Below are positions 27,901 through 36,324 of a stretch of 64,000 bases of DNA, piece by piece; within the stretch, counting starts at the first letter, position 1, and each line of letters begins with the position of its first letter. The notes under the pieces are model-generated. The model worked only from the letters and a program-made list of their open reading frames with translations. It was not told where the DNA came from and did no database searches. The stretch spans positions 3,968,001 through 4,032,000 of the forward strand of contig NZ_CP036291.1 of NCBI RefSeq assembly GCF_007750855.1, given 5' to 3'. Position numbers and translations under genes: made by a program. This stretch comes from Pirellulimonas nuda (GTDB lineage Bacteria; Planctomycetota; Planctomycetia; Pirellulales; Lacipirellulaceae).

Positions 27901-28003
27901 CCGCCGCCGGCGACGGCGCCAGCGCGCCCATCCACGACACACAAAGTGCCGCGACGATGCAGCAACCCGCGGGAGCGTCTTGCTTGTTTGGCGATTGCTT
28001 CAT
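24905..28003 (-). CDS. Secreted planctomycete cytochrome / DUF1549-DUF1553 protein (locus B)
   Basis: A 1032-residue protein from ATG 28003, at which a signal peptide begins (MKQSPNKQDAPAGCCIVAAL). PSCyt1 heme motif CFHCH is C53, C56, H57; then a PSCyt2/DUF1549 region (AERMTLVWLDASRFADSDGY) with TGCARCHDHKYDPI near residue 334, and a PSD1/DUF1553 C-terminus (ITARVVANRMWQHMFGIGLV, NTPLQALALMNDETFIEAAR). About residues 475-610 are an insert with discoidin/galactose-binding-like features (SKAIDSDAKSGWAVNG, VRLQLQLKEPI), placed between the two domains, unlike locus A. It is downstream of its DUF1501 partner (86 bp), the reverse order of loci A and C. No frame damage. Confidence 0.92.
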   Translation of the reverse strand: MKQSPNKQDAPAGCCIVAALCVSWMGALAPSPAAAQARLSFNRDIRPILSENCFHCHGPDAGARQAGLALHTAGQAAAAIRPGRPDESELVARVFSNEHPMPPVGSNRSLSEAQKGLLRQWIAEGAEYQSHWAYLPPQRPPTPTPEELDGRPTRTPIDAFIQARLAQEGLAISPEAEPEVLARRATLALTGLAPTPAETDQFLADEEPGAYERLVDRLLASDAYAERMTLVWLDASRFADSDGYQNDAPRSNWPWRDWVIAAYRDNMPFDRFTIEQLAGDMLPNPTPSQRLATAFNRNHRQNGEGGALEEEFFVENVIDRVETTSAVWLGLTTGCARCHDHKYDPISQREFYQLYAYFDNIGERGIGKGVDADPLMQSGSPLRPIPAPLADRLAAAERGLESARKGLPDRRAAWVRRMAADGPSDKNEWFPVEPAKRVTVVRGERREEAAPMPDGSYEFGRYGSQAVAYEIDVNTAGEAITGLRIDVLPSSHLGQNPTLGAGDNGNFVVTNLSARVAYQGEPAGTKLEIARVQADYEQPGYPASKAIDSDAKSGWAVNGADPSRPVRLQLQLKEPIKKDVQATLTLVIEQNSIYANHTIGRLRAYFSTLPMSMTLTKSLNQTLRKPQATWTDAQRKEVDDHYAKIDPPLLAAIGEHDGASRAIDRAGFARVPVMVMNERDDRRPTYLLSRGQYDAPDLSEALPRTVIAALLGDHEAPRDRLELAEWIVSRDNPITARVVANRMWQHMFGIGLVKTTEDFGSQGERPSHPELLDWLAVEFIDSGWDVKQFYRLIARSSVFRQSSRVTPALHEKDPENRLLARGPRYRIDGFAVRDVALGAAGLLRTDVGGPPVKPYQPGGLWEAVGASASDRYVQDTGDNLYRKSMYTYWRRAVNPPLQTIFDASGREVCNVRRRLTNTPLQALALMNDETFIEAARRLAQRMMTESGRSPDERLAYGYRLATAYHASPATLQVLRDNLGFFKGHFAERQTDALALLAHGQSPRDQSLDASEHAAYTAVAHLILNLDETITLE

Positions 28004-28089
28004 GACCAACGATTGCGGGTTCTTGCGGACGCTGGTTGCTTGTCGGGCCCGACGCGCCAGTGTCGGGCGCACGCCTGGGCGCCACCGCG

Positions 28090-29568
28090 CTAAGCCAGGA
28101 TGTCTTTCACCACGTGACCGTGCACGTCGGTCAACCGGAACTGGCGGCCCTGGAACTTGTAAGTGAGCCGCTCGTGATCGATCCCCATCTGGTGCAGCAG
28201 CGTGGCGTGCAGGTCGTGAACGTGCACGCCGTTCTCGACGACGTTGTAGCTAAAGTCGTCGGTCGCACCGTAGGTGACGCCGCGCTTGATGCCGCCGCCG
28301 GCCGCCCACAGCGAGAAGCAACGCGGGTGGTGGTCGCGACCGTAGTTGTCGTGGGTCAACGCCCCCTGGCAGTACGAGGTGCGTCCGAACTCGCCCCCCC
28401 ACACCACCAAGGTGTCGTCGAGCAACCCGCGCGACTTCAGGTCCTTGATGAGCGCCGCGGAGGGCTGGTCGGTGTCGTGGCACTGCCCCGGAAGCTGTTC
28501 GGGCAGCGTGAAGTGCTGGTCCCATCCCATATGGAACAACTGGATGAACCGCACGTCGCGTTCGGCCAGCCGCCGCGCCATCAGGCAGTTGTACGCGTAC
28601 GACCCACGCTGCTGGACGTTCGGGCCGTACATGTCTAGCACGTGCTGCGGCTCGTCCGAGAAGTCGGTCAGCTCGGGGACCGACGTCTGCATCCGGTAGG
28701 CCAGCTCGTACTGCTTGATCCGGGTGTTGATCTCGGGGTCGCCGAACTCTGCGAGCTTCTCTTCGTTGAGCCTCGCCAGGTCGTCCAGCATCCGCCGCTG
28801 CGCGGCGGACGACCAGCCGGCCGGGTTCGAGAGGAACAACACGGGGTCACCCACGCTCATGAACTTCACGCCGGCGTACTGGGTCGGCAAGAACCCGGCG
28901 CCCCACAGGCGGTCGTACAGCGGCTGGCAATTCGGGCGGCCGGTGCCGCGCGAGACCATCGCGACGAAGCCGGGCAGGTCGTCGTTCTCCGACCCCAACC
29001 CATACGACAGCCAAGAGCCAATGCTCGGCCGCCCGGGGATCTGCGATCCGGTCTGAAAGAACGTGATCGCCGGGTCGTGGTTGATCGCCTCGGTGTGCAT
29101 CGAGCGGATCAGGCAGAACTCTTGCGACACCTCGCGGGTATAGGGGAGCAGCTCGGAAATCTCCGTCCCCGAGTGAGGATCGCGGCGGAACTTGTACTTG
29201 GTGCCGGCGATCGGGAATCGCTTCTGATTCATCGTCATCCCGGTGACCCGCTGGTTCATCTCGACGTGGTCGCCAAGCTCTTCCCCAAAGTACCGGTTCA
29301 GCAGCGGCTTGCGGTCGAACAGGTCCTGCTGCGACGGCGCCCCGCTCTGAAACAGGTAGATCATCCGCTTTGCCTTGGGCGCAAAGTGCGGACGCGGGGG
29401 CCCCGGCGAACCAGACGCCCCCGGCGCGGCAGCCAGGGCGCAGCCCCCCCACTGATCAGCGCTGAGCAGCGAGGCCAACGCGGCCGCGCCGATCCCCCGC
29501 GAGGCTTTTCCGAAGAAGTGCCGACGATTCAGCGCCAGCTTGCTTTCCAGGGCGATGGGTTCTCGCAT
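28090..29568 (-). CDS. DUF1501 secreted protein, partner of locus B
   Basis: A 492-residue protein from ATG 29568, selected because a Tat-type signal follows ([20 protein letters not shown]). Family blocks: [73 protein letters not shown], and [20 protein letters not shown]. Compared with loci A and C it has the [16 protein letters not shown] and GKAS... signature of the other DUF1501 subgroup, which is often encoded in front of a DUF1549 gene. It is first in a two-gene operon with the locus B cytochrome protein. No adjacent sulfatase or transporter reveals the substrate. Confidence 0.92.
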   Translation of the reverse strand: MREPIALESKLALNRRHFFGKASRGIGAAALASLLSADQWGGCALAAAPGASGSPGPPRPHFAPKAKRMIYLFQSGAPSQQDLFDRKPLLNRYFGEELGDHVEMNQRVTGMTMNQKRFPIAGTKYKFRRDPHSGTEISELLPYTREVSQEFCLIRSMHTEAINHDPAITFFQTGSQIPGRPSIGSWLSYGLGSENDDLPGFVAMVSRGTGRPNCQPLYDRLWGAGFLPTQYAGVKFMSVGDPVLFLSNPAGWSSAAQRRMLDDLARLNEEKLAEFGDPEINTRIKQYELAYRMQTSVPELTDFSDEPQHVLDMYGPNVQQRGSYAYNCLMARRLAERDVRFIQLFHMGWDQHFTLPEQLPGQCHDTDQPSAALIKDLKSRGLLDDTLVVWGGEFGRTSYCQGALTHDNYGRDHHPRCFSLWAAGGGIKRGVTYGATDDFSYNVVENGVHVHDLHATLLHQMGIDHERLTYKFQGRQFRLTDVHGHVVKDILA

Positions 29569-29788
29569 TGCGAAGCCTCGGCCTAGCTGGCGAAGGGAAG
29601 ACGAGGGACAAACGCCGCCCGAGCGGGGATCGCGCAGAAGAGCCCACGCGAGGCGGGTTGATCCCCATTCTACCGAGACGCCACGAGCCAATCCAGAGAA
29701 CCCGGCGATGGCGTCTTAAACGCCGGCGAACGAACTGCGCAAAACCGGCAAGCGCTTGCCAGCCCCCCACGGCGCGCCTCACACGCGT

Positions 29789-30418
29789 CTATTGCTTAAC
29801 AAGCGCAACGGCCTCGGCCGCCGCCCGCCGGACGGGGGCAAAATCGCCGTCGGCGTACAACGAAGGTTTCACCATCCAGCTCCCGCCGCAGGCCACCACA
29901 CGGTCGAACGCCAGATAGTCGCGGACGTTGTCCGGCCCGATGCCGCCGGTCGGCATAAACCGCACCTGCCGGTAGGGCGCCGCGATCGCCTTGAGCGTCG
30001 CCAGCCCGCCGAACGCCTCGGCCGGGAAGAACTTGACGACCTCGAGCCCGTGCTCGATCGCTTGCTCGATGTCGCTGGGAGTGCAGACCCCCGGGCACAC
30101 GCAGATGCCCGCTTGCTGGGCGTGCCGAACTACCTTGGGATTGAACCCGGGCGAGACGATAAACGTAGCGCCGGCTTCCTGCGCCTGGTCGACCTGCCGC
30201 GTGGTGAGCACGGTGCCCGCCCCCACCAACAGGTCGCCCCGCTGGGCCATAATGCGGATCGACTCGAGCGCTGCATCGGTGCGGAACGTCACCTCGGCCA
30301 CCGGCAGCCCCCCCGCTACGAGCGCTTCGGCGAGCGGCTCGGCCTGCTTGGCGTCGTCCAGGGCGATGACGGGCGCCAGCTTGTGCCGGCCGAGTTGTTC
30401 AAACACCGCGTCGCTCAT
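29789..30418 (-). CDS. eda: KDPG / KHG aldolase
   Basis: A 209-residue protein from ATG 30418. It cleaves 2-keto-3-deoxy-6-phosphogluconate (and often 4-hydroxy-2-oxoglutarate) to pyruvate and the aldehyde. Key residues of class I aldolase: Schiff-base Lys K129 in EVVKFFPAEAFGG, the general acid/base Glu E42 in AEVTFRTDAA with R46-T47, and GAGTVLT near 67. Normal length (about 205-215). Start 10 bp after the SDR stop (30429); third gene of the leftward GH88-SDR-eda operon. It supplies the final step of uronate breakdown, though the kinase that makes its phosphorylated substrate is not in the cluster. Confidence 0.93.
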   Translation of the reverse strand: MSDAVFEQLGRHKLAPVIALDDAKQAEPLAEALVAGGLPVAEVTFRTDAALESIRIMAQRGDLLVGAGTVLTTRQVDQAQEAGATFIVSPGFNPKVVRHAQQAGICVCPGVCTPSDIEQAIEHGLEVVKFFPAEAFGGLATLKAIAAPYRQVRFMPTGGIGPDNVRDYLAFDRVVACGGSWMVKPSLYADGDFAPVRRAAAEAVALVKQ

Positions 30419-30428
30419 GCGTGGTTCC

Positions 30429-31211
30429 TTACAGCCTTCGTAGGGTGAGGCCGCCATCGATCGGCAGCACGGCGCCGGTAGCGTAGGTGAGTTTTCCGGT
30501 CGCCAGCACGACGACGGCGCGACCAACATCTTCCGGCACGCCCCACCGCGGTTCGACGGTCAGGCCTTCGGCCAGCAGCTTATCGTACTTGTCCGTGACG
30601 CCCGCCGTCATGTCGGTGCGGATGACGCCCGGCCGCACCTCGAAAACCGGCACGCCAAACTCGCCGAGCCGGGCCGCCCACAACTGCGTCGCCATCCCGA
30701 CGCCCGCCTTCGAGATGCAGTAGTCGCCCCGGTTGACGGACGCCTCGGTCGCGCTGACGCTCGACACGTTGACGATGGCGGCCTGAAACCCTTGGTCGGC
30801 CTTCCGCTGCTCGATCATCCACCGGGCGACCGCCTGCGTGAGGAAGTAGGGCCCGCGCAGATTGATCCGCATCAGGCGGTCGAAGCTCTCCGGCGTCGCG
30901 TCCAGCAGGTCGGCCCGCACGTCGGGCGCCACCCCCGCGTTGTTCACCAGCACGTCCAGCCGGCCGAAGCGGCCGCGGATCGCATCGAGCATCGCCCCGT
31001 GGTCCGCCAGCTCGCCGATGTCGGCCCGGCAATACAGCACCTGGGCGCCCAACGATCGCAACTCCGCGATGGGCTCGGCGACGTCCGGCTCGGGCCGCCG
31101 GCCGTTGATCACGACGTCCAAACCTTCGGCCGCCAGGGCGCGCGCTACCCCGAAGCCGATGCCGCGGCTCCCCCCAGTGACCAACGCGACGCGTCTGTCT
31201 GCCTTGCTCAT
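30429..31211 (-). CDS. Short-chain dehydrogenase/reductase, likely uronate-pathway (DEH/KDG-type) reductase
   Basis: A 260-residue classical SDR. The NAD(P) motif is TGGSRGIG (residues 12-19), the structural motif NNAG is at 90-93, and the catalytic set is Ser 150/151 with Y164 and K168 (DYCISK). The C-terminal consensus YATGAVLPIDGGLT is also typical. By sequence alone it resembles FabG-like 3-ketoacyl-ACP reductases, the name usually given to such proteins. Its place between a GH88 unsaturated glucuronyl hydrolase and Eda makes a reductase acting on 5-keto or 4-deoxy-uronate intermediates (KduD/DEH-reductase role) more likely; this is inference. Start is 9 bp after the GH88 stop, and eda begins 10 bp later. 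Confidence 0.85.
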   Translation of the reverse strand: MSKADRRVALVTGGSRGIGFGVARALAAEGLDVVINGRRPEPDVAEPIAELRSLGAQVLYCRADIGELADHGAMLDAIRGRFGRLDVLVNNAGVAPDVRADLLDATPESFDRLMRINLRGPYFLTQAVARWMIEQRKADQGFQAAIVNVSSVSATEASVNRGDYCISKAGVGMATQLWAARLGEFGVPVFEVRPGVIRTDMTAGVTDKYDKLLAEGLTVEPRWGVPEDVGRAVVVLATGKLTYATGAVLPIDGGLTLRRL

Positions 31212-31220
31212 CGGCGCGCC

Positions 31221-32606
31221 CTACTTGCTCGGCCCGAAGAAGGTGTAATACGGCTCGCCCTTGGCGAGGCGCCCGACGCACAGCGCCGCCTCGCGGAGGT
31301 GGTAGTCGCCCCACATGCAGGCCTCGCCCACCGGGGCCGTGCGACCCGCCGGCACGTGGTCCCAGCCGTTCGGCTGGTGGTAGACGGTGTGCAACAGCAG
31401 CCCTTCGTGCTTGCCGTCGGTGGCCAGGTAGGGCTCATCCAGCAGCGTCCGCAACGCTGTGAGCCCCGCCTGGCGGTAGCGGGCGGCGGCCTCGGTCTCG
31501 CCCCGCGCGTCGAGCAAACTGCCAAGCCTCAACAGCCCCTGGCACCCGATCGCCGCCGCAGAGCTGTCGACCGGCTCGATGTCGTTAAACGGGTCGGCCG
31601 GCCGATCTAGATAGTCGCCCATCCGGGCCAGCCCCGGCGCCCCGGTGTCCCAGTAGGGGACGCCGCAGGTGGGAGTCTCGTCGATGTAGTAGTCGCAGAC
31701 GGCTCCGGCCGCCTTGAGGAACACCCCTTCAACCGCCGCGCGGCCCCCGTGCGGCTCCAGCTCTTCGTCGGGCCGGGTCGCCAACCACTCAAGCTGCTCG
31801 GGGTAACCGACCATCGCCCACGCCAGGCCGCGGGTCCACGTGGTGAACGGGGAGTAACCCTGCTGGGTCGACGGGGCCCGGTAGTCGCCGTTGTTGGTGT
31901 TGAACAACGACTCGTGCGCCGTGCGGCCGCGGATGTCGTACGTGTCTCGGTCTTCGCCGTACCAAATGTTGTAGGTCGCGGTGACCTTGGCGTGCTGGAT
32001 GATCCGCCCGATCAGGCTGATGCGCCCGTCGCGCTCGCCCATCAGCGCATGGCCCAACTGGTGGGCCATGGACAGCGCCCGGCACGAGCGGATGGTGTCT
32101 ACGAACAACGATTGCGGGCCGTTGAACGAGTAGATGTACCCGTCGCCGCTGCTGGTCGGCGACCACCGCGCCGCTTGAACCGAGCCCGAGGCCTTGAGCG
32201 CCAGCTCGTAGAAATGGCGTTGCCACGGGTCTTCTTCGATGCGGCCCTCGTTCATCAGCCGCAGCAGGGCGCCGTAGGTGCTGACGTTGTTGAAGCCGTG
32301 ATCGTGCACGCCGAAATGCGTCACGTGGGGGGCCATCGCGGCGACGGTCCGCTCGCGCCCCAGGCCGAGATACCGCTGCTCGCCCGTCGCGTCAAACTGC
32401 AAGATCAGGCTGCCGTACTGGAACCCTTGCGTCCATTCGGTCCAGCCCTGCGCTTGGTACGCCCCGTCGACGGTGAAGACCGGCGACGCGGTCCCCGCGG
32501 CCCAGCGCCCCTCAATGCGGTCGAGCCTGTCGGCCGAGGCGGCCCACATCCGCGTGAGCGCGGGCAGCAGGTCGCGCGGGGTCAACTGCAAGTCGATATC
32601 AATCAT
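31221..32606 (-). CDS. GH88 unsaturated glucuronyl hydrolase (cytoplasmic)
   Basis: A 461-residue protein with no signal peptide, so it acts inside the cell on imported oligosaccharides left by polysaccharide lyases. It fits the (alpha/alpha)6 GH88 fold: D102 in FGVHDHGFNNVSTYG and D170 in NGPQSLFVDTIRSCRAL are the expected catalytic/hydration Asp pair. Other family blocks are TRGLAWAMVGYPEQLEWL and the Ser/Ala run VDSSAAAIGCQGLLRLG. The product of family enzymes is a 4-deoxy-uronate, which spontaneously rearranges and feeds the SDR and Eda encoded next to it. It is first of the three-gene operon (gaps 9 and 10 bp). No lyase or transporter lies nearby except the distant pectate-lyase-like gene. 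Confidence 0.9.
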   Translation of the reverse strand: MIDIDLQLTPRDLLPALTRMWAASADRLDRIEGRWAAGTASPVFTVDGAYQAQGWTEWTQGFQYGSLILQFDATGEQRYLGLGRERTVAAMAPHVTHFGVHDHGFNNVSTYGALLRLMNEGRIEEDPWQRHFYELALKASGSVQAARWSPTSSGDGYIYSFNGPQSLFVDTIRSCRALSMAHQLGHALMGERDGRISLIGRIIQHAKVTATYNIWYGEDRDTYDIRGRTAHESLFNTNNGDYRAPSTQQGYSPFTTWTRGLAWAMVGYPEQLEWLATRPDEELEPHGGRAAVEGVFLKAAGAVCDYYIDETPTCGVPYWDTGAPGLARMGDYLDRPADPFNDIEPVDSSAAAIGCQGLLRLGSLLDARGETEAAARYRQAGLTALRTLLDEPYLATDGKHEGLLLHTVYHQPNGWDHVPAGRTAPVGEACMWGDYHLREAALCVGRLAKGEPYYTFFGPSK

Positions 32607-32762
32607 TCGTGTCGCGCGTGGAGGAGCATCGTCGGAAGAAGGGGAATCCCATGCCGGAAACCGGCCGATTGTACACGAGCGGCGTCGAAGGGTTTAGGCC
32701 TTGCCCGGCGCGTGCTGCGCGCGAGACTCTGGGACCTGCGAACCAACCGGCGGCGGCGCTTC

Positions 32763-33098
32763 CTATCGGCGCCTCTCAACCACGACGCCCCACGCCTCCA
32801 TGGAACGGAGCACCGGCTCGAGCGTCTTGCCGAGCGGGGTCAGCGAGTACTCGACCTTGGGGGGGATCTCGCCGAAGTCCTTACGCGCAACAACCCCGTC
32901 GGCCTCGAGCTCGCGGAGCTGCTTCGACAGCGTTCTCGCCGAGATGCCGCCGAGCGAGCGCGTCAGTTCTCCGAACCGCATGGTCCCGGTCAGCAAGAAA
33001 TGGATGATCAACACCTTCCAGCGGCCGCCGATCACCCTCAGCGTTGTCTCTACCGGGCACGCCACCCCCTTCTGCTTGCTTTTGGCCCCTGCTCCCAT
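32763..33098 (-). CDS. HxlR-family winged-helix transcriptional regulator
   Basis: A 111-residue protein. The HxlR hallmark ACPVETTLRVIGGRWKVLII spans residues 13-32, with Cys14 at the usual redox-sensing position; winged-helix features RFGELTRSLGGISARTLSKQ and YSLTPLGKTLEPVL follow. Family members sense thiol-reactive or carbonyl compounds through such a Cys. It is divergent from a YcaC-like hydrolase and a pirin gene (119 bp between starts), the usual layout for an HxlR regulator controlling its neighbour. It shares the strand of the GH88 operon but is separated from it by 156 bp. Confidence 0.92.
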   Translation of the reverse strand: MGAGAKSKQKGVACPVETTLRVIGGRWKVLIIHFLLTGTMRFGELTRSLGGISARTLSKQLRELEADGVVARKDFGEIPPKVEYSLTPLGKTLEPVLRSMEAWGVVVERRR

Positions 33099-33217
33099 GC
33101 TTCAGTATCCTATGCGTAACTACTAACTATTTCGCCCATACTTGCAATGTGTTCGATTGGCTCCTAGAAATCAAGACGCCACCGTGGCGGAACCGACCCT
33201 CCTGCAAGGACAAGACC

Positions 33218-33838
33218 ATGAGCGGATTCCAATACCATCGTCTCGACAAGTCGGACGCGGCCGTCTTGCTCGTCGATCATCAATCCGGGCTGTGCAACGT
33301 CGTCGGCGACTTCTCGCCGGACGACTTCAAGAACAACGTGCTGGCCATCGCCGACGCGGCCAAGTACTTCGAGCTGCCGACCATCCTCACGACCAGTTTC
33401 GAGTCGGGCCCCAATGGCCCGCTGGTCCCCGAGCTGAAGGAGCGCTTCCCCGACGCCCCCTACATCGCCCGCCCCGGGCAGATCAACGCCTGGGACAACG
33501 AAGACTTCGTCAAGGCGGTCAAAGCCACCGGCAAGAAGCAGCTAATCATCGCCGGCGTCGTCACCGAAGTGTGCGTCGCGTTCCCGGCGCTCTCGGCCCT
33601 TGAAGAAGGCTACGAGGTGTTCGTGATTACCGACGCCTCCGGCACCTTCAACCAGACGACCCGCGACGCCGCTTGGTCGCGGATGGAGGCCGCCGGGGCG
33701 CAGCTCATGAGTTGGTTCGGGATGGCTTGCGAACTCCACCGCGACTGGCGGAACGATATGGAGGGTTTGGGCGAGTTGTTCTCGAACCACCTGCCGTCCT
33801 ACCGCAACCTAATCACCAGCTACAACGCCCCGAGGTAG
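33218..33838 (+). CDS. ycaC: YcaC-like isochorismatase-fold hydrolase
   Basis: A 206-residue protein from ATG 33218; upstream in-frame codons give a non-homologous extension. It is closely similar, from memory, to E. coli YcaC across the whole length (for example AVLLVDHQSGL, LPTILTTSFESGPNGPLVPE, INAWDNEDFVKAVKATGKKQ). The catalytic Asp D20 and Cys C119 (IIAGVVTEVCVAFPAL) are present; the family's middle basic residue appears as R85 in IARPGQ, as in YcaC itself. Divergent from the HxlR regulator and followed by a pirin gene (145 bp). The substrate of YcaC proteins is unknown. The high conservation compared with neighbouring planctomycete-specific genes would fit horizontal transfer, but that is inference. 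Confidence 0.9.
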   Translation: MSGFQYHRLDKSDAAVLLVDHQSGLCNVVGDFSPDDFKNNVLAIADAAKYFELPTILTTSFESGPNGPLVPELKERFPDAPYIARPGQINAWDNEDFVKAVKATGKKQLIIAGVVTEVCVAFPALSALEEGYEVFVITDASGTFNQTTRDAAWSRMEAAGAQLMSWFGMACELHRDWRNDMEGLGELFSNHLPSYRNLITSYNAPR

Positions 33839-33983
33839 CGCGGCCGAAAGGCCCGAGCCCCGCCGCGATCGGCGCGCCGCAGCGCTGTCGACCGCGTCCC
33901 GCCCTGGCCCGGGCGGCCCGCCCCCGCTGCGCTGACCACAGTTCGAGCCTATCCCCGCCCCACTAGCTGTCGAGGCAAACACC

Positions 33984-34841
33984 ATGAAACGCGTAAAGAG
34001 CTTTGTTCGCGATGTCCCACAGCATTGGGTGGGAGACGGCTTCCCCGTGCGGAGCCTGTTCTCGTACGCGGGCGGCAACGCGTACGATCCCTTCTTGCTG
34101 CTGGACTACGCCGGGCCGCACGACTTCGAGCCCGGCCAGGCCAAGCGGGGCGTGGGCGAGCACCCGCACCGCGGGTTTGAAACCGTCACCATCCTCTACC
34201 AGGGCGAGCTGGAGCACCGCGACTCGAGCGGCAGCCACGGGTTGATAGGCCCGGGCGACGTGCAATGGATGACCGCCGCGTCTGGGATCGTCCACGAGGA
34301 ATTCCACAGCCGCCGGTTCGCAACCCAAGGGGGCACGCTGGAGATGATCCAGCTCTGGGTCAACCTGCCCGCAAAGGGCAAGCAGACGCCGCCCAAATAC
34401 CAAGACTTGCGGGACGCTCAGTTCCCTAGGGTCGACTTGCCCGATCAAGCAGGCACGGCCCGCGTGATCGCCGGCGAGCTTCTCGGCCATCGCGGCCCTG
34501 CCGAGACGTTTACGCCCATCAACCTCTGGGACGTCCAACTGAACGCGCACGCCGCCACGGAGCTGCCGGTAGCCGGCGACCACACCGCGTTGCTGGTTGT
34601 CCAAAGCGGCGTCGTGGCCCTCGCAGAGGGCGCCGTTAAAGCCGGCGAGTTGGCCAAGTTCGAGCGCGAAGCGGGCGGACTGCGTCTGCAAACAGAATCG
34701 GCCGCACGCGTGCTTGTACTCACAGGCGAGCCATTGAACGAACCGGTCGTAGGCCAGGGGCCGTTCGTGATGAACACGCGCGAAGAAATCCAGCAGGCCG
34801 TGCGCGACTACCAGGTGGGCGCGATGGGGCGGTTGTCGTAG
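33984..34841 (+). CDS. Pirin family protein (bicupin, possible quercetin dioxygenase)
   Basis: A 285-residue bicupin. Metal-ligand residues match pirin: H60 and H62 in GEHPHRGFETVT, H104 and E106 in ASGIVHEEFHS. The order (N-terminal cupin with the metal site, C-terminal cupin from about 165) and length are normal. Some bacterial pirins oxidise quercetin; others act as redox-linked partners, so the substrate is open. It follows the YcaC-like gene on the same strand and probably belongs to the HxlR-controlled set. Confidence 0.9.
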   Translation: MKRVKSFVRDVPQHWVGDGFPVRSLFSYAGGNAYDPFLLLDYAGPHDFEPGQAKRGVGEHPHRGFETVTILYQGELEHRDSSGSHGLIGPGDVQWMTAASGIVHEEFHSRRFATQGGTLEMIQLWVNLPAKGKQTPPKYQDLRDAQFPRVDLPDQAGTARVIAGELLGHRGPAETFTPINLWDVQLNAHAATELPVAGDHTALLVVQSGVVALAEGAVKAGELAKFEREAGGLRLQTESAARVLVLTGEPLNEPVVGQGPFVMNTREEIQQAVRDYQVGAMGRLS

Positions 34842-35197
34842 ACCGGAGGGGGCGGCGATCGGGCGCCGCAACACAGATCGGTAGCGAAGCGGCGATGCGG
34901 GCTTCGTGCGGCGGGGAGGGGTTCACCGTCACGGGCGCCGATCGCGGGCAGCGCAGGACGAATCTGCTCCGATGGGCAAAAAAAACTTCGCCCCGATTTC
35001 AAAAAAGGGCGGTACGCGCCCCGGCTATTTGCAACGGGCCGGTCGTAGTCCGTGCGACAACGCCGCCAAACGCGGTAAAGTCGGTCGCATCGTCAATTTA
35101 CTGATTGCCAGCCTCCAAGCGGACCGGCATACTACCGGACGAGTCAAGTTAGTATTTTCTTTTTTTCTCCTTCTCTACTTTCTTGCGGAGCGATCTC
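34842..35197. other. Intergenic region before a PEP-CTERM gene
   Basis: 356 bp without a gene. The left 200 bp are GC-rich with an A-run (eight A, 34978-34986) and no gene signal. The right part holds a candidate promoter (35105-35133) and a long pyrimidine tract just before the start (35153-35183), probably the transcribed leader. No terminator is visible after the pirin gene. Confidence 0.4.
35105..35133 (+). promoter_or_regulatory. Possible sigma-70-type promoter for PEP-CTERM gene
   Basis: TTGCCA at 35105-35110 and CATACT at 35128-35133 with a 17-bp spacer, matching the consensus in 4-5 of 6 positions of the -35 box and 4 of 6 of the -10 box. It is 65 nt upstream of the start at 35198, with a pyrimidine-rich leader between. 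A guess from sequence alone. Confidence 0.3.
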
Positions 35198-36103
35198 ATG
35201 ACTAGTACTCGTCTGTTGTCCCTTGCCTTAGCGGGGGCAATTTGTGCGCCGGCCTCGGCAGCGATGTGGACGCCGACCAATTACGGCGTCGGCGCCGACG
35301 CAGAAGTCCGCGAGTTTCAACCGACGAACAACCTCGGCGCCAGCACCGAGATCGCTTCGCGGGTTAGGAACAATGAGATCGCGGGTTCTCCAAACGACGG
35401 CAACGACCGAAACAGCTCGATCTACGTGAAGATCGACCTGACCGATCGCGTGATGCCGTCGGACGGCCACACCGCCTTCCGCATGACCTACCGCAACAAC
35501 TCTCTCAACGGTTCGCGGATCCAAGACTACATCACGCCGAACTCATTGGTCCGCACCGGGATGGCGTTCTACGGACTCAACACCTCCCTCACCTGGGATG
35601 AGAGTACCATCACCTACCTCAACGCGCCGGGCATCACCGCCGACTTTGACGTCGGCACCAAGGACTTCAACAGCGATCTGACGCTGCTCGGCACCGCGGC
35701 TTTCCCGGAGATTGGCACGCAGAATCACTTGCCGGTCGGCGGCGCGTTGGTCCTGGCCAACGCTCGGCTCGACCAATTTGTCAAGGACGCTCTAGCGGCC
35801 GGAAAGACGGAAGTTACGATCGTCGCTTCCACCATCCACAACGGTGAGGCGCCGTTTCCCAACTGGTTGAACTTCAACTACCTGTTCAATCCCAAAGAGC
35901 AGACGATGCTCAACAGCGACAACTACGACGCCGGCGACGGCCTAGGGAACATCGGCAACCTGTACGGCCGGGACAACAGCGCAGGCGCCTTCTCGCCCGC
36001 CCTGCTGCTGGCCGTTCCCGAGCCGAGCTCGGTGCTGCTTGGGGTGATCGCCCTGGCCGGGATTGTTGCCGCGCGGCGTCAAGGTTTGGGCGCGCAGAGC
36101 TGA
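35198..36103 (+). CDS. PEP-CTERM protein with DNRLRE-like body
   Basis: A 301-residue secreted protein. GGAG 9 nt before ATG 35198 fixes the start, and a signal peptide follows (MTSTRLLSLALAGAICAPAS, then AAMWTP). The body resembles DNRLRE-type beta domains found in surface proteins (GADAEVREFQPTNNLGASTE, YVKIDLTDRV, DESTITYLNAPGI), similar in plan to the protein at 51052. The C-terminus is VPEPSSVLLGVIALAGIVAA then RRQ and a short tail, a PEP-CTERM signal. A strong terminator lies 172 nt after the stop. Monocistronic by context. Confidence 0.82.
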   Translation: MTSTRLLSLALAGAICAPASAAMWTPTNYGVGADAEVREFQPTNNLGASTEIASRVRNNEIAGSPNDGNDRNSSIYVKIDLTDRVMPSDGHTAFRMTYRNNSLNGSRIQDYITPNSLVRTGMAFYGLNTSLTWDESTITYLNAPGITADFDVGTKDFNSDLTLLGTAAFPEIGTQNHLPVGGALVLANARLDQFVKDALAAGKTEVTIVASTIHNGEAPFPNWLNFNYLFNPKEQTMLNSDNYDAGDGLGNIGNLYGRDNSAGAFSPALLLAVPEPSSVLLGVIALAGIVAARRQGLGAQS

Positions 36104-36274
36104 ATCCGTAGCCACGCGTGTGTTGGGCCGACCAGCGTTCGCTTCGGTCGCCGCTCCAATGAAGGACAAAGGGTGTCGTCTCTACTGCGACATCTTGGCA
36201 GGGAGCGACCCGATCGAATGATTGTTCGCTGATAGCAGCAACTCAATCACGGTCGAGTGTCCCTACCAGAAGTT

Positions 36275-36324
36275 GGCGGGCGTTTGGCGGCTTCTTTGAT
36301 GCCGCCGAGCGCCCGCCTTTTTTT
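36275..36324 (+). terminator. Rho-independent terminator
   Basis: Long hairpin: GGCGGGCG (36275) with TGGCGGC (36285) pairs with GCCGCC (36301) and CGCCCGCC (ends 36317), around a 9-nt loop, followed directly by a run of seven T (36318-36324). It ends the PEP-CTERM transcript from 35198. The distance of about 170 nt from the stop codon is longer than usual, so a 3' UTR of that size is implied. Confidence 0.85.

Noticed and set aside
34980-35060. Possible third copy of the intergenic repeat (GGCTATTTGC core near 35030)
   Set aside because: Only about 10 bases match copy B; the flanks do not align and the 22-bp end block is absent.
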